Below are positions 1 through 8,213 of a stretch of DNA of 64,000 nt, piece by piece. The stretch comes from Anaerolineae bacterium (GTDB taxonomy: Bacteria > Chloroflexota > Anaerolineae > Aggregatilineales > Phototrophicaceae): positions 248,001 through 312,000 of the forward strand of contig JAFLCG010000005.1 of NCBI GenBank assembly GCA_017303635.1. Reading direction: 5' to 3'. The notes under the pieces were generated by a model that searched no databases, was not told the origin of the DNA, and saw only the letters and a program-made list of their open reading frames with translations. The position numbers were made by a program, and so were the translations under genes. The stretch's first letter is position 1; every line of letters begins with the position of its first letter.

Positions 1-266
1 CGGGGGTCATCGATATTGCCGGTCAGGGGATGGCATTGCTCGCCATACCAGTCCGGACGCACATCCCCGCCACCGGGAAGCAGAATACCATCCAAGCGGT
101 CATAAATACCGCGCAGGGTGGTTTCATCCACGCTCACCGGAACGAGAATAGGCAAACCGCCAGCTTCCTCAATTGCCTGGATACAGGCGACATACGCCCG
201 GTTGTATTCCCAACCGGTTGTTGGCGAGGTGAAGCTGGCGGTGGTGATACCGATCAGCGGCGGCAC
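1..266 (-). CDS. Class-I glutamine amidotransferase-like hydrolase (peptidase C26), 5' part only
   Basis: The reading frame opens at a GTG (266-264) just after the rplS stop and runs off the window edge, giving 88 residues. It begins VPPLIGITTA and contains the segment RLDGILLPGGGDVRP, typical of the gamma-glutamyl-GABA hydrolase (PuuD) group of class-I amidotransferases. The catalytic Cys and His lie beyond the edge, so activity cannot be judged. An in-frame TAG two codons upstream, which is the rplS stop itself, fixes the start. Only 3 bp separate the two genes, so they are probably cotranscribed, an unusual partner for a ribosomal protein gene. Family assignment is from remembered motifs. 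Confidence 0.75.
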   Translation of the reverse strand, partial: MPPLIGITTASFTSPTTGWEYNRAYVACIQAIEEAGGLPILVPVSVDETTLRGIYDRLDGILLPGGGDVRPDWYGEQCHPLTGNIDDP

Positions 267-269
267 AGA

Positions 270-617
270 CTAGCGCCTCTTTTCCTTCAAACGGGCCGCC
301 TTACCACGCAGATCGCGCAGGAAGTACAGCTGGGCGCGGCGGACCTTGCTGCTGCGGGTGACTTCGATCTTTTCCACACGGGGGCTCTTCAGCAGGAAGG
401 TGCGTTCCACGCCGACGCCATGGCTGGCGATACGGCGCACGGTGAAGTTGGCATCATTGCCACCCCCACGCACACGGATGACCACACCCTGAAAGACCTG
501 AACACGCTCCCGGTCGCCTTCAACAATGCGGACGTGAACCTTGACGCTATCGCCGGAGTGTACTTCCGGGTGACCGCGATCAACGGCTTCGAGCGCCGCC
601 ATCAACTGCTCATTCAT
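270..617 (-). CDS. rplS: 50S ribosomal protein L19
   Basis: The 115-residue product matches L19 in length and character. It contains the conserved run [13 protein letters not shown], then [17 protein letters not shown], then a basic C-terminus with [19 protein letters not shown]19 sits at the interface of the 30S and 50S subunits. The ATG at 617 is preceded by GGAAGG at good spacing. A strong promoter lies at 682-710 and a GC-rich hairpin in the leader at 640-655. In many bacteria rplS is in an operon with rimM and trmD; here it is first in its transcript and is followed by an amidotransferase. Confidence 0.97.
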   Translation of the reverse strand: MNEQLMAALEAVDRGHPEVHSGDSVKVHVRIVEGDRERVQVFQGVVIRVRGGGNDANFTVRRIASHGVGVERTFLLKSPRVEKIEVTRSSKVRRAQLYFLRDLRGKAARLKEKRR

Positions 618-639
618 GACAACTTCCTTCCGAAATAAG

Positions 640-655
640 CGCGCCGGGCGGCGCG
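640..655 (-). other. GC-rich hairpin in the rplS leader
   Basis: CGCGCCG and CGGCGCG form a perfect 7-bp inverted repeat with a 2-base centre, lying between the rplS promoter and its ribosome binding site. No T-run follows, so it is not a standard terminator. It could be a leader structure for regulation by L19, which is inference only. Confidence 0.4.
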
Positions 656-681
656 TTACAAACTGTCAACGGAATTAGGGC

Positions 682-710
682 ATTATAGCAGCGGCTTGAG
701 CCTGCCTCAA
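682..710 (-). promoter_or_regulatory. Sigma-70 type promoter for rplS
   Basis: On the minus strand TTGAGG (710-705) and TATAAT (687-682) are separated by exactly 17 bp. The -10 is a perfect consensus. Transcription would start near 675 and give a leader of about 58 nt that contains the hairpin at 640-655. The -35 overlaps a short inverted repeat, CTTGAG/CTCAAG, just after the NUDIX gene stop. Confidence 0.75.
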
Positions 711-725
711 GGGAGGATTAGCGCG

Positions 726-1256
726 TTAGGCTTGTAACCGCCGCGCCAGTCGCAGCAAGCCGATGACCGTCTTGGCGTCCTCGATCTCGCCCCGGTCGAT
801 GCGGGCGAGCGCTTCCTGCAACGGAACGTGCTCCAGTTCAATAAATTCGTCGGCATCACCGGGTAAGCGGGACTCGGTCAACACAGTCGCCAAAAACAAA
901 TGAATGTACTCGGTGGTGTAACCCGGTGCGGTATAGAGCCCACCTAACGGTTCAAGCTTGCCGGGACGATAACCAGTTTCTTCCTGCAATTCGCGAATGG
1001 CGCAATCCGCCGGGGACTCCAATGGATTACGAATGCCTGCCGGGATCTCCGTCTCCACCCGGCGGGCGGCGCTGCGGAACTGCCGCACCAGGAGCACCTG
1101 CCCTGCCGGGTCCAGCGCCACCACGGCCACAGCCCCGACATGCTGGATGACTTCGCGCATAGATCGCTGCCCATCCGGCAGCTCAACCTCGTTGACATCG
1201 AGCGTGACGATCTTGCCCGCATACAGGCGCTTCGAGCTGATGATGGTCTCGTGCAT
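726..1256 (-). CDS. NUDIX hydrolase, ADP-ribose pyrophosphatase-like
   Basis: The 176-residue protein has a complete NUDIX box from about residue 77. It follows the pattern G-x5-E-x7-REL-QEE-TGY and coordinates the metal for pyrophosphate cleavage. The beta strand VALDPAGQVLLVRQFR and the segment VETEIPAGI before the box are typical of the ADP-ribose/nucleoside-diphosphate-sugar subgroup, which removes free ADP-ribose. The ATG at 1256 has GGGAG 9 bp upstream. The gene starts 25 bp after the terminator of the LysM gene, so it likely has its own promoter or depends on read-through. Exact substrate is inferred from the subgroup. Confidence 0.9.
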   Translation of the reverse strand: MHETIISSKRLYAGKIVTLDVNEVELPDGQRSMREVIQHVGAVAVVALDPAGQVLLVRQFRSAARRVETEIPAGIRNPLESPADCAIRELQEETGYRPGKLEPLGGLYTAPGYTTEYIHLFLATVLTESRLPGDADEFIELEHVPLQEALARIDRGEIEDAKTVIGLLRLARRLQA

Positions 1257-1271
1257 AAACGAGGGCTCCCA

Positions 1272-1299
1272 ATAAAAGAAGGGCGGTGATAGCCGCCCC
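1272..1299 (-). terminator. Rho-independent terminator of the LysM gene
   Basis: GGGCGG and CCGCCC pair around a 6-base loop (1281-1298). On the minus strand the stem is followed by TTCTTTTATT. It lies 25 bp after the LysM gene stop. Confidence 0.8.
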
Positions 1300-1322
1300 T
1301 CTGTCCATTCTGCTGGGGTCGA

Positions 1323-2216
1323 TTACGACGCTGGAATGACGATCTGCTGGTTGATGACAATCACATTGATGTTGGTGATGGTCGGGTTCGCCGACGCAAT
1401 CGACATGACTGGCACACCGCAGCGCAGCGAGATGCTGAACAGCGTATCGCCCTGAGCTACTGTATACGGGCTGGCGCATGTGCCCGTTCCCACGCTGATG
1501 GCACCACCGCCGCTATCGCCGGTCGTCAGGGTTGGGACCGTGGTAGCCGGTGGGAATACGCCCGTCGTACCGCAGCCGGGGATTGTGAGTTTCTGGCCGA
1601 CCAGTAGTTGGTTGATATTGACCACACCACTGGCGTTGGCAATTTCCTGATACCCCACGCCATAGCGCAGTGATATGCGGTACAGGTTCTCACCTGCCAG
1701 CACTTCATGGACACAATCTGCACCAGAGACAATCGGCTGCGTCACACCCAGGTTCGGGTCCGCAGTGGCGAAAGCCGTCGTCGGCACCGGAGTCGTGAAG
1801 AACGGATTGGCTGTCAGGGTCAGGTTGATGGCTTCCTGTTCCGTGGCACGGGCGATGATGGCCGTCACCGTCATGGAAGTCTCATCTAATTGACCAACCG
1901 AAAAATCCTGCGTAGGAGCCTGCAGGAAGGGGTCAACCGTGGCGATTGCGCCGCCCGTGCCAAAATCAGCGGTGGGGAAAGCCCCGAACGGATCCGGCGT
2001 GGGCGCAAATGGATCAAGCGTGGCAGTGACCACGACTTCGACAATCTGCGTAGCGACCACTTCAATCACTTCACCGGGCAGTGGTGTAAAAGTGGGATTC
2101 AGGTTCTGCGCCACCGAGACCGCATCCAGGCTAGACGTTCCACCCTGAAAGCAGCCTGCGAGCACTAACATGAGAACCAGGCTGAGGGACAACCCAATGT
2201 AGTTCAATTTCCGCAT
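1323..2216 (-). CDS. LysM-domain lipoprotein
   Basis: The 297-residue product begins MRKLNYIG, has a hydrophobic stretch and a lipobox ending LAGC, so it should be a lipid-anchored surface protein. A Thr/Pro-rich spacer with repeated DPF..PTPDPF segments follows. Two LysM modules close it, at about residues 167-214 and 247-297; both contain the GENLYRIS or GDTLFSIS type core. LysM modules bind GlcNAc-containing glycans such as peptidoglycan. The frame stays open further upstream, but the ATG at 2216 is chosen because it places the signal peptide at the N-terminus and has GGAGGA upstream. No catalytic domain is visible, so a binding or scaffolding role is inferred. Confidence 0.85.
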   Translation of the reverse strand: MRKLNYIGLSLSLVLMLVLAGCFQGGTSSLDAVSVAQNLNPTFTPLPGEVIEVVATQIVEVVVTATLDPFAPTPDPFGAFPTADFGTGGAIATVDPFLQAPTQDFSVGQLDETSMTVTAIIARATEQEAINLTLTANPFFTTPVPTTAFATADPNLGVTQPIVSGADCVHEVLAGENLYRISLRYGVGYQEIANASGVVNINQLLVGQKLTIPGCGTTGVFPPATTVPTLTTGDSGGGAISVGTGTCASPYTVAQGDTLFSISLRCGVPVMSIASANPTITNINVIVINQQIVIPAS

Positions 2217-2355
2217 AACGGCTCGCTTCCTCCACGGTTGGGGTAGAGCGTGAATGGGGGTTCTGTGTATTGGTGTGAAGTCTACCATCAGGCTGGATAT
2301 GCAGCAAGGAAGGTGGCAGTCGTCCGGGCGACGCTGCCACCACTCACACAGTCTC

Positions 2356-3483
2356 TCAGGCCGTCGCGGGGACTGGCTCCGGGTTCTGCGCCAGGGGAAT
2401 GCGGAGTGTCACCCGTGTTGATGGCCCCGGCAGCAGCTCAATATCAAACTCGGCGCCATGCAATTCAGCCATGCGCTTGACGATTGCCAGCCCGAAGCCT
2501 GAACCCTGCTGTTCATGCTGCTGACGATCAAACTGCTGATAGAGGCCAATCTCGCGAACATGACGCGGCGCAAATCCACGTCCCTGATCGGTGACCGTCA
2601 AGACAAAGTGCTTGCCGTGGACGCTCGTCTTCACCGATACTGGTTTGCCAGCTGCCGAGAACTTAAAGGCGTTGTCGACCAGTTCTTCTGCCACTTTCCG
2701 CAGGTGATCCTCAAACATGGCAACCGGCACATCCTGCGTGAGTTCCAGCTTCAGGTCGGCTTCACGCCGGTACATCATGGCCTGTTTCATAGCCTGACCA
2801 TGGATCGTTTCACCGGGGAACGAGGTCTGGTGCTGGCGCATCGCATTCCGGCGCGCTTCATCCTGAATGATGACTTCGATCTGGGCATAGATCACATAGT
2901 TTTCAGTCAGGCGGTACAGGCGTTGCGCTGCATTATTGATGTATCCGGCCATTTCTTCGGTCTGTGCCGGTTCCATATACGAAGCATCCATCGCCAGCAG
3001 ATCAGAAAAGCCGATGATCCCGGTCAGCGGTGTCCGCAATTCGTGCGGCAGGGCCAACATGATATTGTGGCGCAGTTGATCCAGGCGCGTATTCGAGAGG
3101 ATGTCATACTGGATGCGCTTGTTTAACTGGGTATAGACAGCCTGGATGAGTTCCTGCGCCGTGAATGGCTTGGTCAGGTAATCATTGGCACCCAACTGCA
3201 TCCCCTGCCGCATGTCTTTCTTGTCCGTCAATGCGGTAAGGAAGACAAACGGGATAGTCGCTTCATGGGCATTCTTCTGCAATTCCGCCAACATACCAAA
3301 GCCATCTAACTCTGGCATCATGATGTCGCAGATAATCAGATCGGGGAACTGGGCACGGGCCGCTTCCAGGCCAACCAGACCATTTTCCGCGCCGGTGACT
3401 TCAAAGCCCTCAAAGCGCAGCATCTCCATAATGTCTTTACGGAGTGCGTGAGCATCTTCCACAACCAGAATTTTCCACTTCAT
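2356..3483 (-). CDS. Response regulator/histidine kinase hybrid (REC-HisKA-HATPase)
   Basis: The 375-residue protein starts MKWKILVVEDAH with an N-terminal receiver domain (residues 1-120). Its phospho-acceptor Asp53 lies in LIICDIMMPELDG. A HisKA helix follows with the His in LPHELRTPLTG, then an ATPase domain with the N-box EELVDNAFKFS, the G1 box DQGRGF and the G2 segment GSGFGLAIV. Such REC-first kinases take phosphate from a partner kinase. The upstream kinase gene overlaps this frame by ATGA at 3498. The internal ATG at 3483 is preferred because GAGGAT precedes it and the REC domain starts there. No DNA-binding output domain is present. Confidence 0.85.
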   Translation of the reverse strand: MKWKILVVEDAHALRKDIMEMLRFEGFEVTGAENGLVGLEAARAQFPDLIICDIMMPELDGFGMLAELQKNAHEATIPFVFLTALTDKKDMRQGMQLGANDYLTKPFTAQELIQAVYTQLNKRIQYDILSNTRLDQLRHNIMLALPHELRTPLTGIIGFSDLLAMDASYMEPAQTEEMAGYINNAAQRLYRLTENYVIYAQIEVIIQDEARRNAMRQHQTSFPGETIHGQAMKQAMMYRREADLKLELTQDVPVAMFEDHLRKVAEELVDNAFKFSAAGKPVSVKTSVHGKHFVLTVTDQGRGFAPRHVREIGLYQQFDRQQHEQQGSGFGLAIVKRMAELHGAEFDIELLPGPSTRVTLRIPLAQNPEPVPATA

Positions 3484-3494
3484 GAGCGGTATCC

Positions 3495-5135
3495 TCATCC
3501 AAGCTGGCCTGGCAGCAGGATCGAAACGGTCGTCCCAGACCTAAACATCGAACGTATTTTGATCTTACCACGATGAAGATCAACTGATTGCTTAACGATT
3601 GTCAATCCAAGTCCTGCACCCGGCACATCGCCACTGGTCGAGCCTTTATAGAAGGTATCAAAGACGTGCGGCAGATCAACCGGCGCAATCCCTATCCCAA
3701 AATCACGAATGCGGATGACCGTATACAGAGGGGACAACCGTACTCGAATCAGAATCCGGGTTCCGGCAGAGGAGAATTTAGTTGCATTATGGAGCACCTG
3801 CCAGAGCATACTGCGAAGCTGATCTGAATCGGCAAAAACACGGCCATCCTCGCCGCTATAGTGCACCTGTAGATCATGTTGATGGGCCAGGCCTCCCCGC
3901 AGCGTCTCCAGTAAACTGTCCAGCAGCGGGCGCAACCGCATCGTGGCGGGTTTGAAGTCGCCCGTATCTCCCCCAGCCGAAGCATTCACCTGCAGCACGT
4001 TATCCAGCAAGGTCGTGATGCCCTCGACCCCCTGCTTGATCTGCATCAGGTGATCGGTCCGCTGTTCGCTGGTCATCCGGTTGCCGTAAAAGTAAAGCAG
4101 TTCCGTGGAGGACAATATCACCGAGAGGGGTGTACGGAATTCATGGGAAGCTGTCGTGATAAACCGTGACTTAAGCTCGGTCAACTCGTGCGACTTTTCC
4201 AACGCCCGCCGCAGTTCCAGTTCCATCTGTTTGCGCGGGGTAATATCCCGCACACTGCACAGGATTCCGGCTTGCCCCTGCCCCATCAACGACAGAGCGA
4301 CATCGCCCGTGAAAATCGCCCGCCCTTTTCCCGTCATCAGGATTTCCAACCGAATCTGACGCTGTTGATAGAGCGACCGCTGCGCTCGAACCCACCGCTC
4401 ATGATCCGGTTCGTGGACCAATTGGGCAATCCTGTGACCGGCCCAGCCGTCCGCGCGCGCACCAAACAAGGCGTCAAACGCCGGATTGACCCGTATGATT
4501 CGGCCTTCGGCATCCAGCAAAGCCAGAGCATCACTGCTGTGGCTAAAAACGGATTCAACCTGCTCCTGGGCTTCCGCTAGGGCGCGAGTCTGCTCGTAGA
4601 CCTGCTGTTCCAAAGAGTGTGCGTATAGCACATTGAATAAAGTTGCGGCTGCCCGCTCTGCGAACAGTTCGAGGATCGAGCGGTCCTGAGGGCCAAACGC
4701 GTTATACAGTGGACTCTGGAGATCCAGCACCCCTAGAATGTCACCTTGCGCCAGCAGCGGGATGACCAATTCGGAAGCCGTCCGCTCATCCCCAACCATA
4801 TAGTTTGGATGTAAGCGCACGTCCGGCGCGTAGACGGTTTGCCCCGAACGTAAACATTCAGCAATCAGCCCCGGCCCATCCAGCACAATCGGATGCCGCG
4901 CACTGACGACATAGCCACCAGCCCGCGCCACCCGTATGACATGATAGCGGTCCTGATCCAGCAGCATGACCCCGCAATCGATCTTGCCAAATTCGCGTAC
5001 GACCGCGTTGGCAATATCGCTGCAAAGCATCTCCAGATTATCCTGTGCAAGAGGCAGCGTGAAGAACGAGGTCGCCCGAAAGATAGCGGCCTGATCAAAA
5101 GGGGAAACACGCAACCCATCAGGAAGCACAGTCAC
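3495..5135 (-). CDS. GAF-PAS sensor histidine kinase
   Basis: The 546-residue protein has a GAF domain (about 20-190), a PAS domain (about 195-310; core SSDALALLDAEGRIIRVNPA), a HisKA domain with the His in ASHEFRTPLSV, and an ATPase domain with LHNATKFSS, DFGIGI and GAGLGLTIV. It has no membrane segment, so it should sense a cytoplasmic signal. The start is a GTG at 5135 with a poor ribosome binding site, so a somewhat different start is possible. Its stop overlaps the next gene by ATGA, suggesting the two kinases act as a relay. The ligand of the GAF/PAS domains is unknown. Confidence 0.85.
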   Translation of the reverse strand: MTVLPDGLRVSPFDQAAIFRATSFFTLPLAQDNLEMLCSDIANAVVREFGKIDCGVMLLDQDRYHVIRVARAGGYVVSARHPIVLDGPGLIAECLRSGQTVYAPDVRLHPNYMVGDERTASELVIPLLAQGDILGVLDLQSPLYNAFGPQDRSILELFAERAAATLFNVLYAHSLEQQVYEQTRALAEAQEQVESVFSHSSDALALLDAEGRIIRVNPAFDALFGARADGWAGHRIAQLVHEPDHERWVRAQRSLYQQRQIRLEILMTGKGRAIFTGDVALSLMGQGQAGILCSVRDITPRKQMELELRRALEKSHELTELKSRFITTASHEFRTPLSVILSSTELLYFYGNRMTSEQRTDHLMQIKQGVEGITTLLDNVLQVNASAGGDTGDFKPATMRLRPLLDSLLETLRGGLAHQHDLQVHYSGEDGRVFADSDQLRSMLWQVLHNATKFSSAGTRILIRVRLSPLYTVIRIRDFGIGIAPVDLPHVFDTFYKGSTSGDVPGAGLGLTIVKQSVDLHRGKIKIRSMFRSGTTVSILLPGQLG

Positions 5136-5213
5136 CTACCCAAATCAAAACAGGGGTAAACTTAGTTCACACCTCACCTTGGTAGTATAAGTGCAATTGT
5201 ATATTAAGAACCG

Positions 5214-6044
5214 TTAAGCCCCCGGTACAACCGATAATCCCGCAAATGCCACCAGAAGCAGGATGATGATCCCGGCAATAATGCGATAGTAACCAAACAT
5301 GCGGAAGTTGTTGTGTGCAACGTAACCTAACAGCCATTTGATCGAAAGCCAAGCTACGATACCCGCCACTACAGCCCCAACCAGCAGTTGTGCCATTTGA
5401 TCGGGCTGGATTGAATCCAGATTACGTACCAGCGTGTAGATCGTTGCGATTCCCAGCGTAGGGATAGAAAGGTAAAACGAAAACTGGGTCGCCGTAGAAC
5501 GGTCCAATCCTACCAGCATCCCACTGACAATCGAGGCGCCGGAACGCGAAACACCCGGTATCAGGGCCAGCGTCTGGGCAATGCCAATAGCGAGTGCCTG
5601 ACGCAGCGTAATGTGCGTGACTTCAGTTGCTGTAGGTGCCGGAATCACACCCGGACGCTCGACAAACAGGAAGACGATGCCACCTGCGATAAGCGCAATC
5701 GCCACTACCGTTGGGTTAAACAGCACCGCATCAATCACGTCAGCAAACAGAAATCCAATAGCTGGTGCAGGAATGAATGCGACGATGATTCCCAACCAGA
5801 AACGCTGGATGTGGGCATCCCGACGAACGGATCGCAATTGCGACCACAACTGCGACCAGTAAAAGATGAGGACGGCTACGACCGCCCCCAGTTGAATGAA
5901 GATTTCAAAGACGCCGCCGATGGCATTGTAATTGAGCAGGCGTGATGCCACGATCAGATGACCTGTCGAAGAAATGGGAAGGAATTCAGTCAGCCCTTCC
6001 ACGATGCCCAGCACAATCACCTTGATCCAGATTGCAAAATCCAC
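5214..6044 (-). CDS. uppP: Undecaprenyl-diphosphatase (BacA/UppP)
   Basis: The 276-residue polytopic membrane protein carries both UppP signature segments: EGLTEFLPISSTGHL near the N-terminus and PGVSRSGASI in the middle. The Glu, Ser and Arg residues of these motifs form the active site. It recycles undecaprenyl diphosphate for peptidoglycan and other surface polymers. The start is a GTG at 6044 with AAGGGG 7 bp upstream. Length and hydrophobic pattern (about 7-8 helices) are normal. It is not tightly linked to its neighbours. Confidence 0.95.
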   Translation of the reverse strand: MDFAIWIKVIVLGIVEGLTEFLPISSTGHLIVASRLLNYNAIGGVFEIFIQLGAVVAVLIFYWSQLWSQLRSVRRDAHIQRFWLGIIVAFIPAPAIGFLFADVIDAVLFNPTVVAIALIAGGIVFLFVERPGVIPAPTATEVTHITLRQALAIGIAQTLALIPGVSRSGASIVSGMLVGLDRSTATQFSFYLSIPTLGIATIYTLVRNLDSIQPDQMAQLLVGAVVAGIVAWLSIKWLLGYVAHNNFRMFGYYRIIAGIIILLLVAFAGLSVVPGA

Positions 6045-6100
6045 AAATCTGCCCCTTATACATAATCGTCACAAAGCCATCGGCACGATACGCACCCTGC

Positions 6101-6862
6101 CTAACGACGACCTTTCGCCAGACCCTGCCCAATGACATAGCGGTAGCTCTCGGTCACAGCGGCCAGTACATCGCCATCAACACGATCCATCTCCACGATC
6201 AGCCAGTTCGCGCCGACGTTTTCGGCTGCTGCCGCCACGGACTTGCTGTCAATGATGCCCTGTCCCACGGCCGTCATTGCCTGGCTGCGATCCCCGGAAC
6301 CATCCTTCAAGTGAACCAGCGGCACCCGCGCTCCCAGGTCCGTGATGAGCGCAGCCGGGTCCAATCCGGCCACCTTCACCCAGTAAACGTCAATCTCAAA
6401 CTTCACACTGGGGTCGAGGTATTCTTGCATGATATCCATGATGATTCGGCTATCCAGCCGCGCAGGTTCCCACCAGTGATTATGATAGGCAAAGCTGAGC
6501 CCGGCTTCGTGGGCAGCACGCGCCCCGGCGTTGAGTTCCTCGCACACCTGCTTGATCGTGTCCACAGAAGTGAAGCGATCTTCCGGCATCCATGCACAAA
6601 TCAGATTGGTGGTGCCCAGTTCGCCCATCGTATCAATCACTTGCTGGCGTTTCTCACCCACTGGCAGCGGCATATGCGCGCTGGTGACTGTCAAGCCCAG
6701 CGAGCGGAACAACCGGGCGGCATCAACTGCTGAACGCCCGTAGACCCCGGCAGCCTCCACCCCTAAGTAGCCGACCTCGGCAATCCGCTGGATCACGCCG
6801 TCAAAATCCTGCTGCAGCAGATCACGAACCGTATATAACTGAAGCGCGATTGGAAGCGCCAT
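6101..6862 (-). CDS. Sugar phosphate isomerase/epimerase family (xylose isomerase-like TIM barrel)
   Basis: The 253-residue protein begins MALPIALQLYTVRDLLQQDF, the usual opening of this family. It contains YLGVEAAGVYG, a metal-site segment SFAYHNHWWE, the segment FEIDVYWVKVAG, and VHLKDGSG. These supply the Glu, His and Asp ligands of a divalent metal in the AP-endonuclease-2-like TIM barrel. The substrate is not determinable; many homologues act on inositol or keto-sugars. The ATG at 6862 is preferred over upstream in-frame codons because AGGAG lies 7 bp before it. Confidence 0.85.
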   Translation of the reverse strand: MALPIALQLYTVRDLLQQDFDGVIQRIAEVGYLGVEAAGVYGRSAVDAARLFRSLGLTVTSAHMPLPVGEKRQQVIDTMGELGTTNLICAWMPEDRFTSVDTIKQVCEELNAGARAAHEAGLSFAYHNHWWEPARLDSRIIMDIMQEYLDPSVKFEIDVYWVKVAGLDPAALITDLGARVPLVHLKDGSGDRSQAMTAVGQGIIDSKSVAAAAENVGANWLIVEMDRVDGDVLAAVTESYRYVIGQGLAKGRR

Positions 6863-6943
6863 GTTCAAGCTCCTGTGAACAAACGATGCATACATTCGAA
6901 AACAGGTTATAGTATATGCTTAAGTACATTAAAACCCCACTGG

Positions 6944-6972
6944 TTGCACATCCTTAATCGGTCTGGTATAGT
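6944..6972 (+). promoter_or_regulatory. Promoter of the CarH-type regulator
   Basis: TTGCAC (6944-6949) and TATAGT (6967-6972) are separated by 17 bp. Transcription would begin near 6979, inside the direct repeats at 6976-7008, an arrangement suited to autorepression. A second possible -35 (TTGACA at 6989) has no good -10. Confidence 0.6.
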
Positions 6973-6975
6973 AAC

Positions 6976-7008
6976 TTTTGACAAGCTATTGACAACTATT
7001 TGTTCAGC
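6976..7008 (+). promoter_or_regulatory. Three 11-bp direct repeats, probable CarH-type operator
   Basis: Tandem units TTTTGACAAGC (6976), TATTGACAACT (6987) and ATTTGTTCAGC (6998) repeat every 11 bp. The first two share TTGACAA exactly; the third keeps TTG and the CA step. CarH/LitR proteins are known to bind tandem 11-bp direct repeats, one DNA-binding domain per repeat. The array lies at the expected transcription start of the downstream MerR/B12 gene. That the encoded protein binds here is inference. Confidence 0.6.
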
Positions 7009-7055
7009 TCTACACCCTTACATCACAACATCACCAACCTGCGGACACATCGGCC

Positions 7056-8039
7056 ATGCCATCGAATCATCTCGATCACGCCAGTGATGAACCCCTCTAC
7101 AATATCGGCATCGTCTCACGTATGACGGGTATCCCGGTTGCGACTTTGCGCGTCTGGGAACGTCGCTACGACTTCCCCAACTCCACCCGCACGCCGGGTG
7201 GGCATCGCCTGGTATCCGAAAAGGAAGTCATGCGCCTGCGCTGGGTCAAGGCCCGCGTGGATGAGGGAATGCAAACGGGACAGGCCATCCGTGCCCTGCA
7301 ACACATGGAGCAGGAAGGTCGATTGAACGATCTGGTACTGGTCCCGCCTCCGCGCCCGGTCAGCCCAACCGGAGATACATCCCTGGCCGTCTTTGGAGAT
7401 CGGCTGACTGAGAGCTTATTGGCCCATGATCTCGAAACTGCCGATCAGCTTCTCGGTGAAATCCTCGGTCTGTATCCGCTAGAAGACCTGGTGTTGGATG
7501 TCGTTACCCCGGCCTTGAACGCCATTGGTGTCGCCTGGTTCGAGCAGCGTATCAATATTGCCACTGAACATCTGGCCACCAATTACCTGCGCCAGCACCT
7601 GCTCCACTGGATGATGACGGGCATCCAGTCATATCCTGGAGTACGCCCGATTTTGCTGGTCTGTGCGCCTGAGGAAATGCACGAAGGCAGCCTGCTCATC
7701 GCCGGGGTCTTGCTTTCGCGGATGCGCTGGCCGGTCGCATACCTGGGGCAAAGCGTCCCGCTGAACGATATTGCACAGCTGGCGCGCAACATGAATGTCC
7801 CGGCTATCGTCTTTGTCGCCATGACCGAACCGGCTGCCGCCGCCCTCCAAAAGTGGCCGGAGTACCTGCCAGAAGCGCAGAGCAACAATCGCCCGGTGGT
7901 GAGCTTTGGTGGCCGAATCTTCAACGAAGACCCCACTTGGCGCGACCGTATACCCGGTGTCTACCTGGGGGATAGTTTGCGCGAAGGCATCCGCAAGCTC
8001 GATGATATTCTGCGAACCAACCTCGGCCCCCAGGGTTAA
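7056..8039 (+). CDS. CarH/LitR-type MerR regulator with cobalamin-binding photoreceptor domain
   Basis: The 327-residue protein has a MerR winged-helix domain (about 14-82; VATLRVWERRY and TPGGHRL). A four-helix B12-cap domain and a Rossmann B12-binding domain (about 195-325) follow. The cap carries W161-x9-E171-H172, the signature that shields the upper ligand of adenosylcobalamin in CarH photoreceptors. The probable lower-ligand His209 is in APEEMHEGS, and GG occurs in VSFGGRIF. The usual E-x-H-x-x-G reads E-x-H-x-G-S here, a one-place shift of the Gly. CarH represses carotenoid and light-response genes in the dark and is released by light. The ribosome binding site is weak. Targets are inferred. 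Confidence 0.85.
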   Translation: MPSNHLDHASDEPLYNIGIVSRMTGIPVATLRVWERRYDFPNSTRTPGGHRLVSEKEVMRLRWVKARVDEGMQTGQAIRALQHMEQEGRLNDLVLVPPPRPVSPTGDTSLAVFGDRLTESLLAHDLETADQLLGEILGLYPLEDLVLDVVTPALNAIGVAWFEQRINIATEHLATNYLRQHLLHWMMTGIQSYPGVRPILLVCAPEEMHEGSLLIAGVLLSRMRWPVAYLGQSVPLNDIAQLARNMNVPAIVFVAMTEPAAAALQKWPEYLPEAQSNNRPVVSFGGRIFNEDPTWRDRIPGVYLGDSLREGIRKLDDILRTNLGPQG

Positions 8040-8212
8040 GCGCGGTCGGGCAGCATCCGCCAGGTCGTAAAATCCTGGCAGAAGTCACACTGCTCTGGTG
8101 GCACTTGACCAAAGGCCAGTTGACCACAGTTGGGGCAGCGCCAGCGGGTTTGCTCATCAACTGCCAACCGCTCATCGTACACAGTTTGTGGCGCTATCGA
8201 CTCTGCAGGCAT
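8036..8212 (-). CDS. Small rubredoxin-like zinc-ribbon protein
   Basis: The 58-residue protein has one metal-binding knuckle pair, RCPNCGQLAFG and EQCDFCQDF, resembling the C-terminal ribbon of rubrerythrin-like proteins. The start at 8212 is chosen because the preceding gene's TAA ends one base before this ATG, giving tight translational coupling. The longer frame to 8266 would overlap that gene by about 50 bp. The 3' end overlaps the convergent regulator gene by 4 bp. Metal (Zn or Fe) and role are unknown. Confidence 0.7.
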   Translation of the reverse strand: MPAESIAPQTVYDERLAVDEQTRWRCPNCGQLAFGQVPPEQCDFCQDFTTWRMLPDRA

Positions 8213-8213
8213 C

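Noticed and set aside
30-638. Plus-strand frame of 202 codons over rplS
   Set aside because: It is the shadow of rplS and the amidotransferase on the other strand; no ribosome binding site or domain.
2515-3126. Plus-strand frame of 203 codons over the hybrid kinase
   Set aside because: It is antisense to a clear kinase with intact motifs; no domain in the translation.
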